From: Bacteroidota bacterium | Lineage (GTDB): Bacteria; Bacteroidota; Bacteroidia; Chitinophagales; Chitinophagaceae | DNA length: 5,320 bases | Reading direction: 5' to 3' | Assembly: GCA_023391315.1 (NCBI GenBank) | Contig: JAEWBD010000199.1 | Coordinates: forward strand, 1-5,320 | In this document: positions 1-5,320 of the stretch, in pieces | How positions within the stretch are numbered: the stretch's first letter is position 1 | Layout of the letters: each line of letters opens with the position of its first letter | The notes under the pieces: model-generated | The model's input: only the letters and a program-made list of their open reading frames with translations | Databases searched by the model: none | Told to the model about the DNA's origin: nothing | Position numbers and translations under genes: made by a program

Positions 1-93
1 ATTCAGGAATGGACTATCTGGAATGCATCTATTCCTAAGTTTCACTTTATATAAAACTTATTTTGCCTTACTTTGCCAGCAGAGTGTTTGATT

Positions 94-528
94 ATGAAAA
101 TAGCAATGAAACATTTATTTTTTTTCCTGGTTGCATGTTTTGTATTTGCTGCCGCAAAAGCAAATGATACCATTATTGTGCACAAAGACGCAAGAATTGA
201 ACTGCTGGCTGAAAAGCAGGCTGCCATTAATAAAGTAACATCTAAAATGACCGCCGATGGTTTGTTCAGGGGTTACCGGCTGCAGGTTTTAAACACACGA
301 AGCCGCGATGATGCTTTTAAATTAAAAGCTACCTTACTTGAAAATTTTCCAGATCAGAAAGTATATGTTTTATACCAGTCGCCTTATTTTAAAGTGCGTA
401 TAGGTAATTTTGTACAACGAACAGATGCTGAAGATTTCCGCAAACAATTAAGCACCTATATATCCAACCCTGCTTATGTTGTTAACGATGTAATTGAATA
501 CATTCCACAGGCCGGCCAGTTTCAATAA
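94..528 (+). CDS. Exported SPOR-domain protein
   Basis: Predicted 144-residue secreted or periplasmic protein with a C-terminal SPOR domain. In characterised proteins SPOR domains bind denuded peptidoglycan, often at division sites; the role of this protein is unknown. The N-terminus has Lys residues, a hydrophobic core (LFFFLVACFVFAAA) and a signal peptidase I site after AKA (residue 23). LVAC at residues 12-15 also fits a minimal lipobox, but hydrophobic residues follow the Cys, so an ordinary signal peptide is more likely. Residues about 59-137 fit the SPOR fold: GYRLQVLNTRSRDDA, a helix, then VYVLYQSPYFKVRIGNF and a second helix (DAEDFRKQL). I chose the ATG at 94 because the frame upstream offers only a TTG (73) and the ATG puts the signal peptide at the N-terminus; the ATG at 106 is also possible. 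The amidohydrolase gene starts 8 nt after its stop, which suggests cotranscription. Confidence 0.85.
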   Translation: MKIAMKHLFFFLVACFVFAAAKANDTIIVHKDARIELLAEKQAAINKVTSKMTADGLFRGYRLQVLNTRSRDDAFKLKATLLENFPDQKVYVLYQSPYFKVRIGNFVQRTDAEDFRKQLSTYISNPAYVVNDVIEYIPQAGQFQ

Positions 529-536
529 AGCTGATT

Positions 537-1718
537 ATGCTTCCTCAAAAAATAAAAGATTTAACCAAACAATATGCGCCGCAGATGCTCGACATAAGGC
601 GCCACCTGCATGCGCATCCGGAACTGAGTTTCCAGGAATTTAAAACCAGTGAATATATCGGTGAGCAGTTAAAACAATGGAATATTCCTTTTGAAAAAAT
701 AGCAGGCACTGGTATTGTTGCGTTGCTCGAAGGTAAAAATCCTTCTTCAAGAATAATTGCATTAAGGGCTGATATTGATGCATTGCCGATTACGGAAGAA
801 AATGATGTGCCTTATAAATCGAAGAACAATGGCGTAATGCATGCCTGCGGTCATGATGTGCACACCACCTGTTTGCTTGGCGCCACAAAAATTCTGAATG
901 ATTTGCGCGATGAATGGCAGGGCACCGTTAAACTTATTTTTCAGCCGGGCGAAGAAAAAAATCCCGGCGGCGCCAGCATTATGATTAAAGAAGGCGTACT
1001 GGAAAGTCCGAAGCCACAGGCCATTCTTGCCATGCATGTGCATCCGGGTTTGCCTATTGGCAAACTAAGTTTCCGGGGTGGTTTAATTATGGCAAGCGCC
1101 GATGAAATTTATATAACCATCAAAGGAAAAGGAGGGCACGCCGCATCACCGCATTTAACTGCCGATACTATTTTAATTGCATCACAGGTGGTGGTGAGTT
1201 TGCAGCAGATCGTAAGCCGTAATGCCAATCCGTTCACGCCATCCGTTTTATCAATCTGCAGTTTTAACGGTGGTTTTACCACCAATGTTATTCCTTCGGA
1301 AGTAAAGCTGATGGGCACTTTCAGAACTATGGATGAAACATGGCGTTATAAAGCGCATGAACTTATAAAAAAGCAGGTAAAAGAAATTGCAGCAGCTATG
1401 GGCGCTGAAGCAGATGTGCTGGTTGATGTAGGCTACCCCGCTGTTTACAGCAATGAGGTTATTACAGAAAAAGCAAGCAATCTTGCCAGAGAATATTTTG
1501 GTGCTGATAATATTGAAGAAACAGAGATACGCATGGGCGCTGAGGATTTTGGCTTTTATGCGCAAAAAATCCCTGCCTGTTTTTACAGGGTTGGCGTGCG
1601 CAATGAAGCCGAAGGTATTGTGCACAATGTGCACACACCAAAGTTTAATGTAGATGAAGAAGCATTGCAAAACGGCGCCGGTATAATGGCGTGGTTTGGC
1701 ATGAATTTGCAGCCTTAA
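537..1718 (+). CDS. M20-family metal-dependent amidohydrolase (N-acyl-amino-acid hydrolase type)
   Basis: Predicted 393-residue cytosolic hydrolase of the M20D / IAA-amino-acid hydrolase family, which cleaves N-acyl amino acids or related amides with a binuclear metal centre. Family hallmarks occur in order: RRHLHAHPELSFQE near 21-34, RADIDALPI (77-85), the metal motif MHACGHDVHTT (101-111, with Cys104 and His106), the PGEE motif (137-140, general base Glu139 and metal ligand Glu140), AMHVHPGLPIG (165-175, His167), and near the C-terminus MGAEDFGFY (333-341) and HTPKFNVDEEAL (His366). The part around 185-295 (ITIKGKGGHAASPH and following) is the dimerisation (lid) domain. Length is normal for the family and there is no signal peptide. 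The exact substrate (hippurate, N-acetyl-amino acid, N-acetyl-diaminopimelate or other) cannot be read from the sequence. The start follows the SPOR gene by 8 nt, so translation is probably coupled or the genes are cotranscribed. Confidence 0.93.
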   Translation: MLPQKIKDLTKQYAPQMLDIRRHLHAHPELSFQEFKTSEYIGEQLKQWNIPFEKIAGTGIVALLEGKNPSSRIIALRADIDALPITEENDVPYKSKNNGVMHACGHDVHTTCLLGATKILNDLRDEWQGTVKLIFQPGEEKNPGGASIMIKEGVLESPKPQAILAMHVHPGLPIGKLSFRGGLIMASADEIYITIKGKGGHAASPHLTADTILIASQVVVSLQQIVSRNANPFTPSVLSICSFNGGFTTNVIPSEVKLMGTFRTMDETWRYKAHELIKKQVKEIAAAMGAEADVLVDVGYPAVYSNEVITEKASNLAREYFGADNIEETEIRMGAEDFGFYAQKIPACFYRVGVRNEAEGIVHNVHTPKFNVDEEALQNGAGIMAWFGMNLQP

Positions 1719-1776
1719 TTCAATTAGCTTTGTTTTACGGTACAATTTTTATATGAATTATCTTAACTGGTAATAT

Positions 1777-2520
1777 ATGATAGGACGTCTTCTCAGCCAC
1801 GTAGGGAAATATCTTTTAATGTTACGGGGCATGTTTACCCGGCCCGAAAACTTTAAAATGTACTGGAAGGAATTCATGCACCAGTCTGCTGAAATAGGCA
1901 TAGGTTCTTTACCCATCGTGGCCATTATTTCGGTATTTCTTGGTGCTGTAACCACGGTGCAAACAGCCTACCAGCTGGTAAGCCCGTTAATTCCAAAAGC
2001 CACTATTTCCCAGATTACCCGAGATACAATTATACTTGAACTTTCACCCACATTGGTGTGTATTGTATTAGCAGGTGTTGTGGGCAGCAAGATTGCAAGC
2101 GAACTGGGTAACATGCGCGTAAGCGAGCAAATAGATGCACTGGAAATTATGGGTATTAATACACGCAATTACCTGGTTTTTCCAAAAGTGCTGGGAGCAT
2201 TATTGGTTATCCCGGCATTAATTATTATTTCTATGACGCTGGCTATTTGGGGTGGCCGTGTTGGCGGCAGCCTCTCCGGTATTCTTTCGCCGGAAACCTA
2301 TGATATAGGATTAAGGCAAAGCCTTAATCTTAAAAATATTCCTTTCGCTATGGCTAAGGCTTACACATTTGCCTTCATTATAAGTACCATTGGCGCTTAT
2401 TATGGTTACTATGTAAAAGGCGGTTCTTTTGAAATTGGCCGGGCCAGTACCACAGCAGTAATTGTAAGCTGTATTTTAATTCTGCTTGCAGATTACCTGC
2501 TGGCTGCCCTGCTTCTTTAA
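1777..2520 (+). CDS. MlaE/YrbE-family ABC transporter permease
   Basis: Predicted 247-residue inner-membrane permease of the MlaE family. In known systems it works with an MlaF-type ATPase and an MCE (MlaD-type) protein to move phospholipids between the outer and inner membranes. After an amphipathic N-terminal segment, about five hydrophobic stretches are visible (roughly 43-66, 88-104, 137-160, 192-211 and 225-247). The diagnostic family block lies around residues 87-136: ELSPTLVCIVLAGVVGSKIA, then ELGNMRVSEQIDALEIMGIN and YLVFPKVL. The C-terminal GGSFEIGRASTTAVIVS also fits. Length is typical. It begins 58 nt after the amidohydrolase; I see no convincing promoter in the gap, so it may be the last gene of that run. 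No ATPase or MCE gene follows within the window, which is unlike the usual mlaEFD-type layout, so its partners must be encoded elsewhere or upstream of the window. Confidence 0.93.
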   Translation: MIGRLLSHVGKYLLMLRGMFTRPENFKMYWKEFMHQSAEIGIGSLPIVAIISVFLGAVTTVQTAYQLVSPLIPKATISQITRDTIILELSPTLVCIVLAGVVGSKIASELGNMRVSEQIDALEIMGINTRNYLVFPKVLGALLVIPALIIISMTLAIWGGRVGGSLSGILSPETYDIGLRQSLNLKNIPFAMAKAYTFAFIISTIGAYYGYYVKGGSFEIGRASTTAVIVSCILILLADYLLAALLL

Positions 2521-2597
2521 TGCAGCATCTGTTAAAGAGAATTTATAATCAATAACCCGTTTTGCAATGTTTCAATTGCCCTCATCAAAAAATTAAT

Positions 2598-2631
2598 TTT
2601 GGAATTTTAATAATCAATCGTTTTATATTTG
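2598..2631 (+). promoter_or_regulatory. Bacteroidota-type promoter of the cysH leader
   Basis: TTTG at 2598-2601 and TATATTTG at 2624-2631 match the -33 TTTG and -7 TAnnTTTG elements of the primary sigma factor in Bacteroidota. The 22-nt spacer is at the long end of the usual range. The -7 element is a perfect match. The expected transcription start falls at about 2635-2638, directly at the ATG of the leader ORF, so the mRNA may have almost no 5' UTR. The start site itself is inferred. Confidence 0.7.
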
Positions 2632-2637
2632 CAGCCA

Positions 2638-2709
2638 ATGAAAAATCTTTCTTCAATGTGTTGTTGTATGTGTAACATATCTTTTCGGAGAAGGATTATG
2701 CTATTGTAA
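2638..2709 (+). CDS. Cysteine-rich leader peptide (putative cysH attenuator)
   Basis: Short ORF of 23 codons (ATG 2638, TAA 2707) lying between the promoter and an intrinsic terminator upstream of cysH. The peptide begins MKNLSSMCCCMCN, followed by a run of three Arg and a hydrophobic end. Four of codons 8-12 are Cys, all TGT (2659-2667 and 2671-2673), separated by one Met. Cys is normally a rare residue, so this density directly before a cysteine-biosynthesis gene points to a regulatory leader whose translation senses charged tRNA-Cys. The two Met codons in the cluster (7 and 11) could add sensitivity to methionine, the other sulfur amino acid. The ORF starts within a few nucleotides of the predicted transcript start. 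An in-frame alternative start is the ATG at 2656, right before the Cys run. The three Arg codons (CGG AGA AGG) form the antiterminator strand. I know of no named family for this peptide; the function is inferred from composition, position and RNA pairing. Confidence 0.75.
   Translation: MKNLSSMCCCMCNISFRRRIMLL
2644..2697 (+). promoter_or_regulatory. Attenuator helix 1:2 (anti-antiterminator)
   Basis: Strand 1 (2644-2654, AATCTTTCTTC) pairs with strand 2 (2687-2697, GGAGAAGGATT) over 11 continuous base pairs, two of them G-U. The Cys codons lie in the loop between the strands. A ribosome stalled on them would cover strand 1 and free strand 2; a leader that is not being translated, or has just been released, can re-form this helix and so favour the terminator. 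The pairing was found by eye; no energy was calculated. Confidence 0.6.
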
Positions 2710-2747
2710 TAACAAACAAACAGATTGATAATATAAAAGCCTTCTCT
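2687..2747 (+). promoter_or_regulatory. Attenuator helix 2:3 (antiterminator)
   Basis: GGAGAAGG (2687-2694), within Arg codons 17-19 of the leader ORF, pairs with CCTTCTCT (2740-2747): seven Watson-Crick pairs plus one G-U. The second strand overlaps the 5' arm of the terminator hairpin, so the two structures exclude each other. This helix should form when a ribosome is held at the Cys codons (2659-2673), allowing read-through into cysH. A ribosome at the stop codon (2707) would instead overlap part of strand 2. Confidence 0.65.
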
Positions 2748-2771
2748 CAACAGGGAAGGCTTTTTCTTTTT
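2735..2771 (+). terminator. Intrinsic terminator in the cysH leader (attenuator helix 3:4)
   Basis: AAAAGCCTTC (2735-2744) and GAAGGCTTTT (2755-2764) form a perfect 10-bp stem. It can extend inward by a U-G and a C-G pair, leaving a 6-nt loop. A T-rich tract (TTTTTCTTTTT, 2761-2771) follows, as in Rho-independent terminators. It lies between the cysH promoter and the cysH start codon, so it must be bypassed for expression, as expected for an attenuator. It begins 25 nt after the leader stop codon. Confidence 0.88.
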
Positions 2772-2803
2772 GCAACAATTAATCAAAATGGAAAAACATA
2801 GTT

Positions 2804-3463
2804 ATGACAGAAGAACAAATAGCCGACAGAATTAAGATTTATAAGCAGCTTGGCCTAAAGCTGTTTACCACTTCCTCTTTCCAAACACACAGCACCGTAT
2901 TGCTGCATATATTAAGTAAAATCGATAATACCATACCGGTTTACTTTATTCATACGGGCTATCATTTCCCGGAAACTTTAAGTTATCGCGATGAGATTGC
3001 AAAGCTGTTTGGATTAAACCTCATTAATGTTTATTCTGCCACCGCCAAAATCAACCAGCGCGATGCCAATAACAGGCTTTTATTTGCCAGTGATCCTGAT
3101 TTATGCTGTCACCTAAATAAAGTGGTTCCGCTTGAACCCGTTTTGGCGCAATACGATATTTGGATAAACGGCGTGCGTGCAGACCAGGGGGAAGTACGCA
3201 AGAATTTTAAAGTGGAGGAAAAAGCCAAACTGGGAACCATACGTTTTCATCCTATGCTCGACTGGACAAGCAAAATGATTTACGATTATTTGCGTGAACA
3301 TAAAATACCCCATCACCCGCTTGAAGATAAGGGTTACTTCAGTATTGGCTGCGAACCGTGCACACGCAAGTGGGACCTTGACAGTATGGACGGAAGAAAC
3401 GGCCGCTGGTTTGGACTTAAGAAAACCGAATGCGGCCTGAACACTGAACTCGTTGAAAAATAA
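2804..3463 (+). CDS. cysH: Assimilatory APS/PAPS reductase (4Fe-4S type)
   Basis: Predicted 219-residue cytosolic enzyme that reduces adenylylsulfate (or PAPS) to sulfite in sulfate assimilation, the route to cysteine. Visible motifs are SSFQTHSTVLLH (24-35, nucleotide-binding loop), HTGYHFPETL (50-59), the cluster-binding CC pair (101-102), NGVRADQGEVR (122-132), FHPMLDWT (148-155), the second cluster pair CEPC (183-186), and the C-terminal ECGLN (209-213) with presumed catalytic Cys210. The CC plus CxxC set indicates a 4Fe-4S cluster, which in this family usually goes with APS rather than PAPS as substrate. The common C-terminal signature is ECG(I/L)H; here the His is Asn (codon AAC at 3440-3442). 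The ATG at 2804 is the first in frame after an in-frame stop at 2780. Expression is probably controlled by the upstream leader and terminator. No other sulfate-assimilation gene (cysD, cysN, cysIJ) is in the window. Confidence 0.93.
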   Translation: MTEEQIADRIKIYKQLGLKLFTTSSFQTHSTVLLHILSKIDNTIPVYFIHTGYHFPETLSYRDEIAKLFGLNLINVYSATAKINQRDANNRLLFASDPDLCCHLNKVVPLEPVLAQYDIWINGVRADQGEVRKNFKVEEKAKLGTIRFHPMLDWTSKMIYDYLREHKIPHHPLEDKGYFSIGCEPCTRKWDLDSMDGRNGRWFGLKKTECGLNTELVEK

Positions 3464-3502
3464 TTATCCTGATTTTTTTAAAGCCACCAACAATTATATT
3501 AA

Positions 3503-4426
3503 ATGAATGTACTTATTACAGGCGGCGCCGGATATATAGGCACCGAACTGGTTTATACGCTTGGAGAATTGCCTGAAGTTGACAGCATAACTGTATATGA
3601 TAATTTAAGCCGCGGCAATTATAATTTATTTATCGGCCACAGGGCCACATCGCCGAAAGTAAAATTTATACATGGTGAAATACTTGATTCGCGCAAGCTG
3701 CGCAGCACACTAAAAGGTATTGATGTCGTGTTTCATCTTGCTGCAAAAGTAACAACGCCGTTTGCCAATACCGACGGGCATATTTATGAACAAACCAATC
3801 ATTGGGGCACCGCAGAACTTACTTATGCATTGGAAGAAAGTAATGTAAAAAAATTAATATTTTTAAGCAGCACCGGCGTTTATGGCAATACGACAGATCC
3901 TGTTTCAGAAGATTCTTTGCCACAGCCTGATAATTTTTATTCTATCTCAAAGCTTCGCGCAGAACGGCATATAAAACGTTTGGAAGGTAAAATAAAAACT
4001 ATCATCATACGGCTTGGTAATGTTTACGGATACAGCAAGAGCATGCGCTTTGATGCTGTTATAAACCGGTTTATGTTTGACGCCCATTTTATAAAACGCA
4101 TTACCATAAACGGTGTGGGCAGCCAGCACCGTTCCTTTATTCATATCAATAAAACAACCGATGTACTTGCCAGGTTGTTAAACACCGATATTCCGGCGGG
4201 CACTTATAATCTTTCAGATAAAACTTTAAGCATTCTTGATATTGTTGATGTGATGAGGAATGTGTATGAAGAGCTGGAATCTTTCTTTATTAACCAGAAT
4301 TACACCGGTCCTAATCTCGAAGTGGAAAGACAATCGAAACTGCTTGAATATATTCCTTTGCCGGAGACGAACCTTGAAGATGAGCTGAAAGAATTCAGGA
4401 CAAAATTTACTTTTTATCCCGGATAG
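3503..4426 (+). CDS. NAD-dependent epimerase/dehydratase (extended SDR family)
   Basis: Predicted 307-residue cytosolic oxidoreductase of the extended short-chain dehydrogenase family, whose members mostly act on nucleotide sugars (UDP-glucose 4-epimerase-like). The N-terminal Rossmann fold shows GGAGYIG (7-13) and an acidic Asp33 at the end of beta-2 (VYDNLSRG), favouring NAD. FHLAAKV (77-83) is the fourth-strand motif. The catalytic set is SST (122-124) with YSISK (Tyr146, Lys150), followed by RLGNVYG (170-176). The segment HRSFIHINKTTDV (209-221) corresponds to the substrate-binding R-x-FIH-V-D region of the family. Length is normal. The substrate cannot be assigned. It begins 39 nt after cysH with no terminator or clear promoter in the gap, so it may be read from the cysH transcript, although a functional link with sulfur assimilation is not obvious. 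Confidence 0.92.
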   Translation: MNVLITGGAGYIGTELVYTLGELPEVDSITVYDNLSRGNYNLFIGHRATSPKVKFIHGEILDSRKLRSTLKGIDVVFHLAAKVTTPFANTDGHIYEQTNHWGTAELTYALEESNVKKLIFLSSTGVYGNTTDPVSEDSLPQPDNFYSISKLRAERHIKRLEGKIKTIIIRLGNVYGYSKSMRFDAVINRFMFDAHFIKRITINGVGSQHRSFIHINKTTDVLARLLNTDIPAGTYNLSDKTLSILDIVDVMRNVYEELESFFINQNYTGPNLEVERQSKLLEYIPLPETNLEDELKEFRTKFTFYPG

Positions 4427-4442
4427 ATTTAGTTAGCTGAAG

Positions 4443-4459
4443 CAATAAATCCTTTATTG
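4443..4459. repeat. AT-rich inverted repeat after the epimerase gene
   Basis: CAATAAA and TTTATTG form a perfect 7-bp stem with a 3-nt loop (TCC), 16 nt after the epimerase stop codon. The position fits a transcription end, but the stem is AT-rich and no T tract follows, so it would be at best a weak terminator or an mRNA 3'-end structure. Confidence 0.35.
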
Positions 4460-4572
4460 TAAGGCATTACGCTAAAAAGTGTAAAAACTTTGAGCTGTTA
4501 TAATTTGATTGATAAATAACCAATATTTAAACAGCTTATAGTATTTTTCAATCGTCAAAAAAAAAATTTGCG

Positions 4573-5320
4573 ATGGGAAAATATTGCCTGTTTTTAAGCT
4601 TGTTTGTAGTAGCAGCAACCACAATTGCATCTGCACAACTTAGTAATTCAGCACCAACTGTAAAAACACAAAATGGTATAGTAGAAGGCCTGGATGAATC
4701 AGGCATAAAAACATTTAAGGGCGTGCCTTTTGCTGCGCCACCTGTTGGTAAATTTCGCTGGCGCGAACCGCAGCCTGTACAAAACTGGACAGGTGTGCGT
4801 AAGGCGATAAAATTTGGCCCACGCGCTATGCAACTGCCACTGTTTGGCGATATGAATTTTCGTTCCGATGGCATGAGTGAAGATTGCCTTTATCTTAATA
4901 TCTGGACACCTGCAAAAAATGGTGATGAAAAATTGCCTGTGCTGGTATATTTCTATGGCGGCGGCTTTTTGGCCGGCGATGGTTCAGAGCCACGCTATGC
5001 CGGTGAAAGCATGGCCCGTCATGGTATTGTAGCTATCACTGTAAATTACCGTTTGGGTGTATTTGGCTTTTTTGCACATGCCGAACTCACAAAAGAATCG
5101 CCGCACCATGCATCAGGTAATTATGGTTTATTAGACCAGGCCGCTGCATTGAAATGGGTACAGCAAAACATTGCCGTATTTGGCGGTGACCCTAAAAAAA
5201 TAACAATTGCAGGAGAATCTGCCGGTTCATTTTCTGTAAGCGCTCAAATGGCTTCGCCTTTATCTAAAGATATCATTGCAGGCGCTATAGGCGAAAGCGG
5301 TTCATTATTAGACCTTGCAC
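4573..5320 (+). CDS. Exported type-B carboxylesterase (3' end beyond window)
   Basis: First 249 codons of a secreted or periplasmic alpha/beta-hydrolase of the carboxylesterase type B family, which hydrolyses carboxylic esters. The signal peptide is clear: MGKYCLFLSLFVVAATTIASA, with cleavage likely after ASA (residue 21). The mature protein starts with the family pattern NGIVEGL...FKGVPFAAPPVGKFRW (34-63). The second family signature EDCLYLNIWTP is at 103-113, the oxyanion loop GGGF at 129-132, NYRLGVFGF at 158-166, GNYGLLDQAAALKWVQQNI at 182-200, and the nucleophile elbow GESAG at 214-218 with Ser216. The remaining acidic and His catalytic residues should lie beyond the window, as family members are usually about 500 residues or more. 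The oxyanion loop reads YGGGF instead of the common HGGGF. The ATG at 4573 is preceded by an A10 tract; A-rich initiation regions are usual in Bacteroidota. It has its own 146-nt upstream region and so is probably a separate transcription unit. Confidence 0.93.
   Translation, partial: MGKYCLFLSLFVVAATTIASAQLSNSAPTVKTQNGIVEGLDESGIKTFKGVPFAAPPVGKFRWREPQPVQNWTGVRKAIKFGPRAMQLPLFGDMNFRSDGMSEDCLYLNIWTPAKNGDEKLPVLVYFYGGGFLAGDGSEPRYAGESMARHGIVAITVNYRLGVFGFFAHAELTKESPHHASGNYGLLDQAAALKWVQQNIAVFGGDPKKITIAGESAGSFSVSAQMASPLSKDIIAGAIGESGSLLDLA

Noticed and set aside
1..93. Possible tail of an upstream gene, and a possible promoter (TTACTTTG at 68-75) for the SPOR gene
   Set aside because: Several frames are open for a short distance (stops at 36-38, 52-54 and 89-91) and none can be preferred. 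The -7-like box has one mismatch and no well-spaced TTTG upstream.
1251..1745. 164-codon reverse-strand open frame opposite the amidohydrolase
   Set aside because: It is antisense to a clearly conserved M20 gene, shows no recognisable domain, and its open frame is explained by the codon use of the sense gene.
2564..2579. Inverted repeat GCAAT / ATTGC after the permease gene as a terminator
   Set aside because: Only 5 bp with a 6-nt loop and no following T tract.
2788..2835. Short ORF beginning at the ATG at 2788, overlapping the start of cysH in another frame
   Set aside because: Only 15 codons with no distinctive composition; it reads into cysH and ends soon after. The Cys-rich leader explains the regulation better.
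3503..4426. SDR protein as a UDP-sulfoquinovose synthase that would use the sulfite made by CysH
   Set aside because: The neighbourhood is tempting, but the protein is shorter than SQD1-type enzymes and its N-terminal motif and general sequence look like ordinary epimerases; no specific SQD1 motif is visible.
4499..4549. Promoter for the esterase gene (TATAATTTG at 4499-4507 or TATTTTTC at 4542-4549)
   Set aside because: Each deviates from TAnnTTTG (one extra base, or final G replaced by C) and neither has a TTTG element at suitable distance.
4548..4874. 108-codon reverse-strand open frame opposite the start of the esterase
   Set aside because: It overlaps the conserved signal peptide and N-terminal motifs of the esterase on the other strand and has no recognisable protein features.

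Overview
The window looks like a chromosomal segment from a member of the Bacteroidota, plausibly Chitinophagaceae. The support is moderate-to-low GC, A-rich start regions without Shine-Dalgarno sequences, a TTTG / TAnnTTTG-type promoter, and protein families typical of that phylum. The taxonomic call is inference from style, not a database match. All genes seen are on the plus strand.

Left part (about 94-2520): three genes read in one direction. They are a small exported SPOR-domain protein, an M20-family amidohydrolase starting 8 nt after it, and an MlaE-type ABC permease starting 58 nt after that. The permease is not followed by its usual ATPase and MCE (substrate-binding) partners.

Middle part (about 2598-4426): a sulfur-assimilation unit and the most interesting part of the window. 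A Bacteroidota-type promoter is followed almost immediately by an unannotated 23-codon ORF with four Cys codons in a five-codon stretch (CCCMC). Next comes a strong intrinsic terminator, then cysH, a 4Fe-4S APS/PAPS reductase. Base pairing found by hand shows three mutually exclusive helices (1:2, 2:3 and 3:4) arranged like a classical amino-acid-biosynthesis attenuator. Strand 2 lies inside the leader ORF just after the Cys codons and is perfectly complementary over 7 nt to the 5' arm of the terminator. The proposal is that ribosome stalling at Cys codons during cysteine shortage lets transcription continue into cysH. An extended-SDR sugar-nucleotide epimerase/dehydratase follows 39 nt after cysH and may share the transcript.

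Right part (4427-5320): a 146-nt intergenic region with an AT-rich inverted repeat and an A10 tract, then the first 249 codons of an exported type-B carboxylesterase that runs off the window edge.
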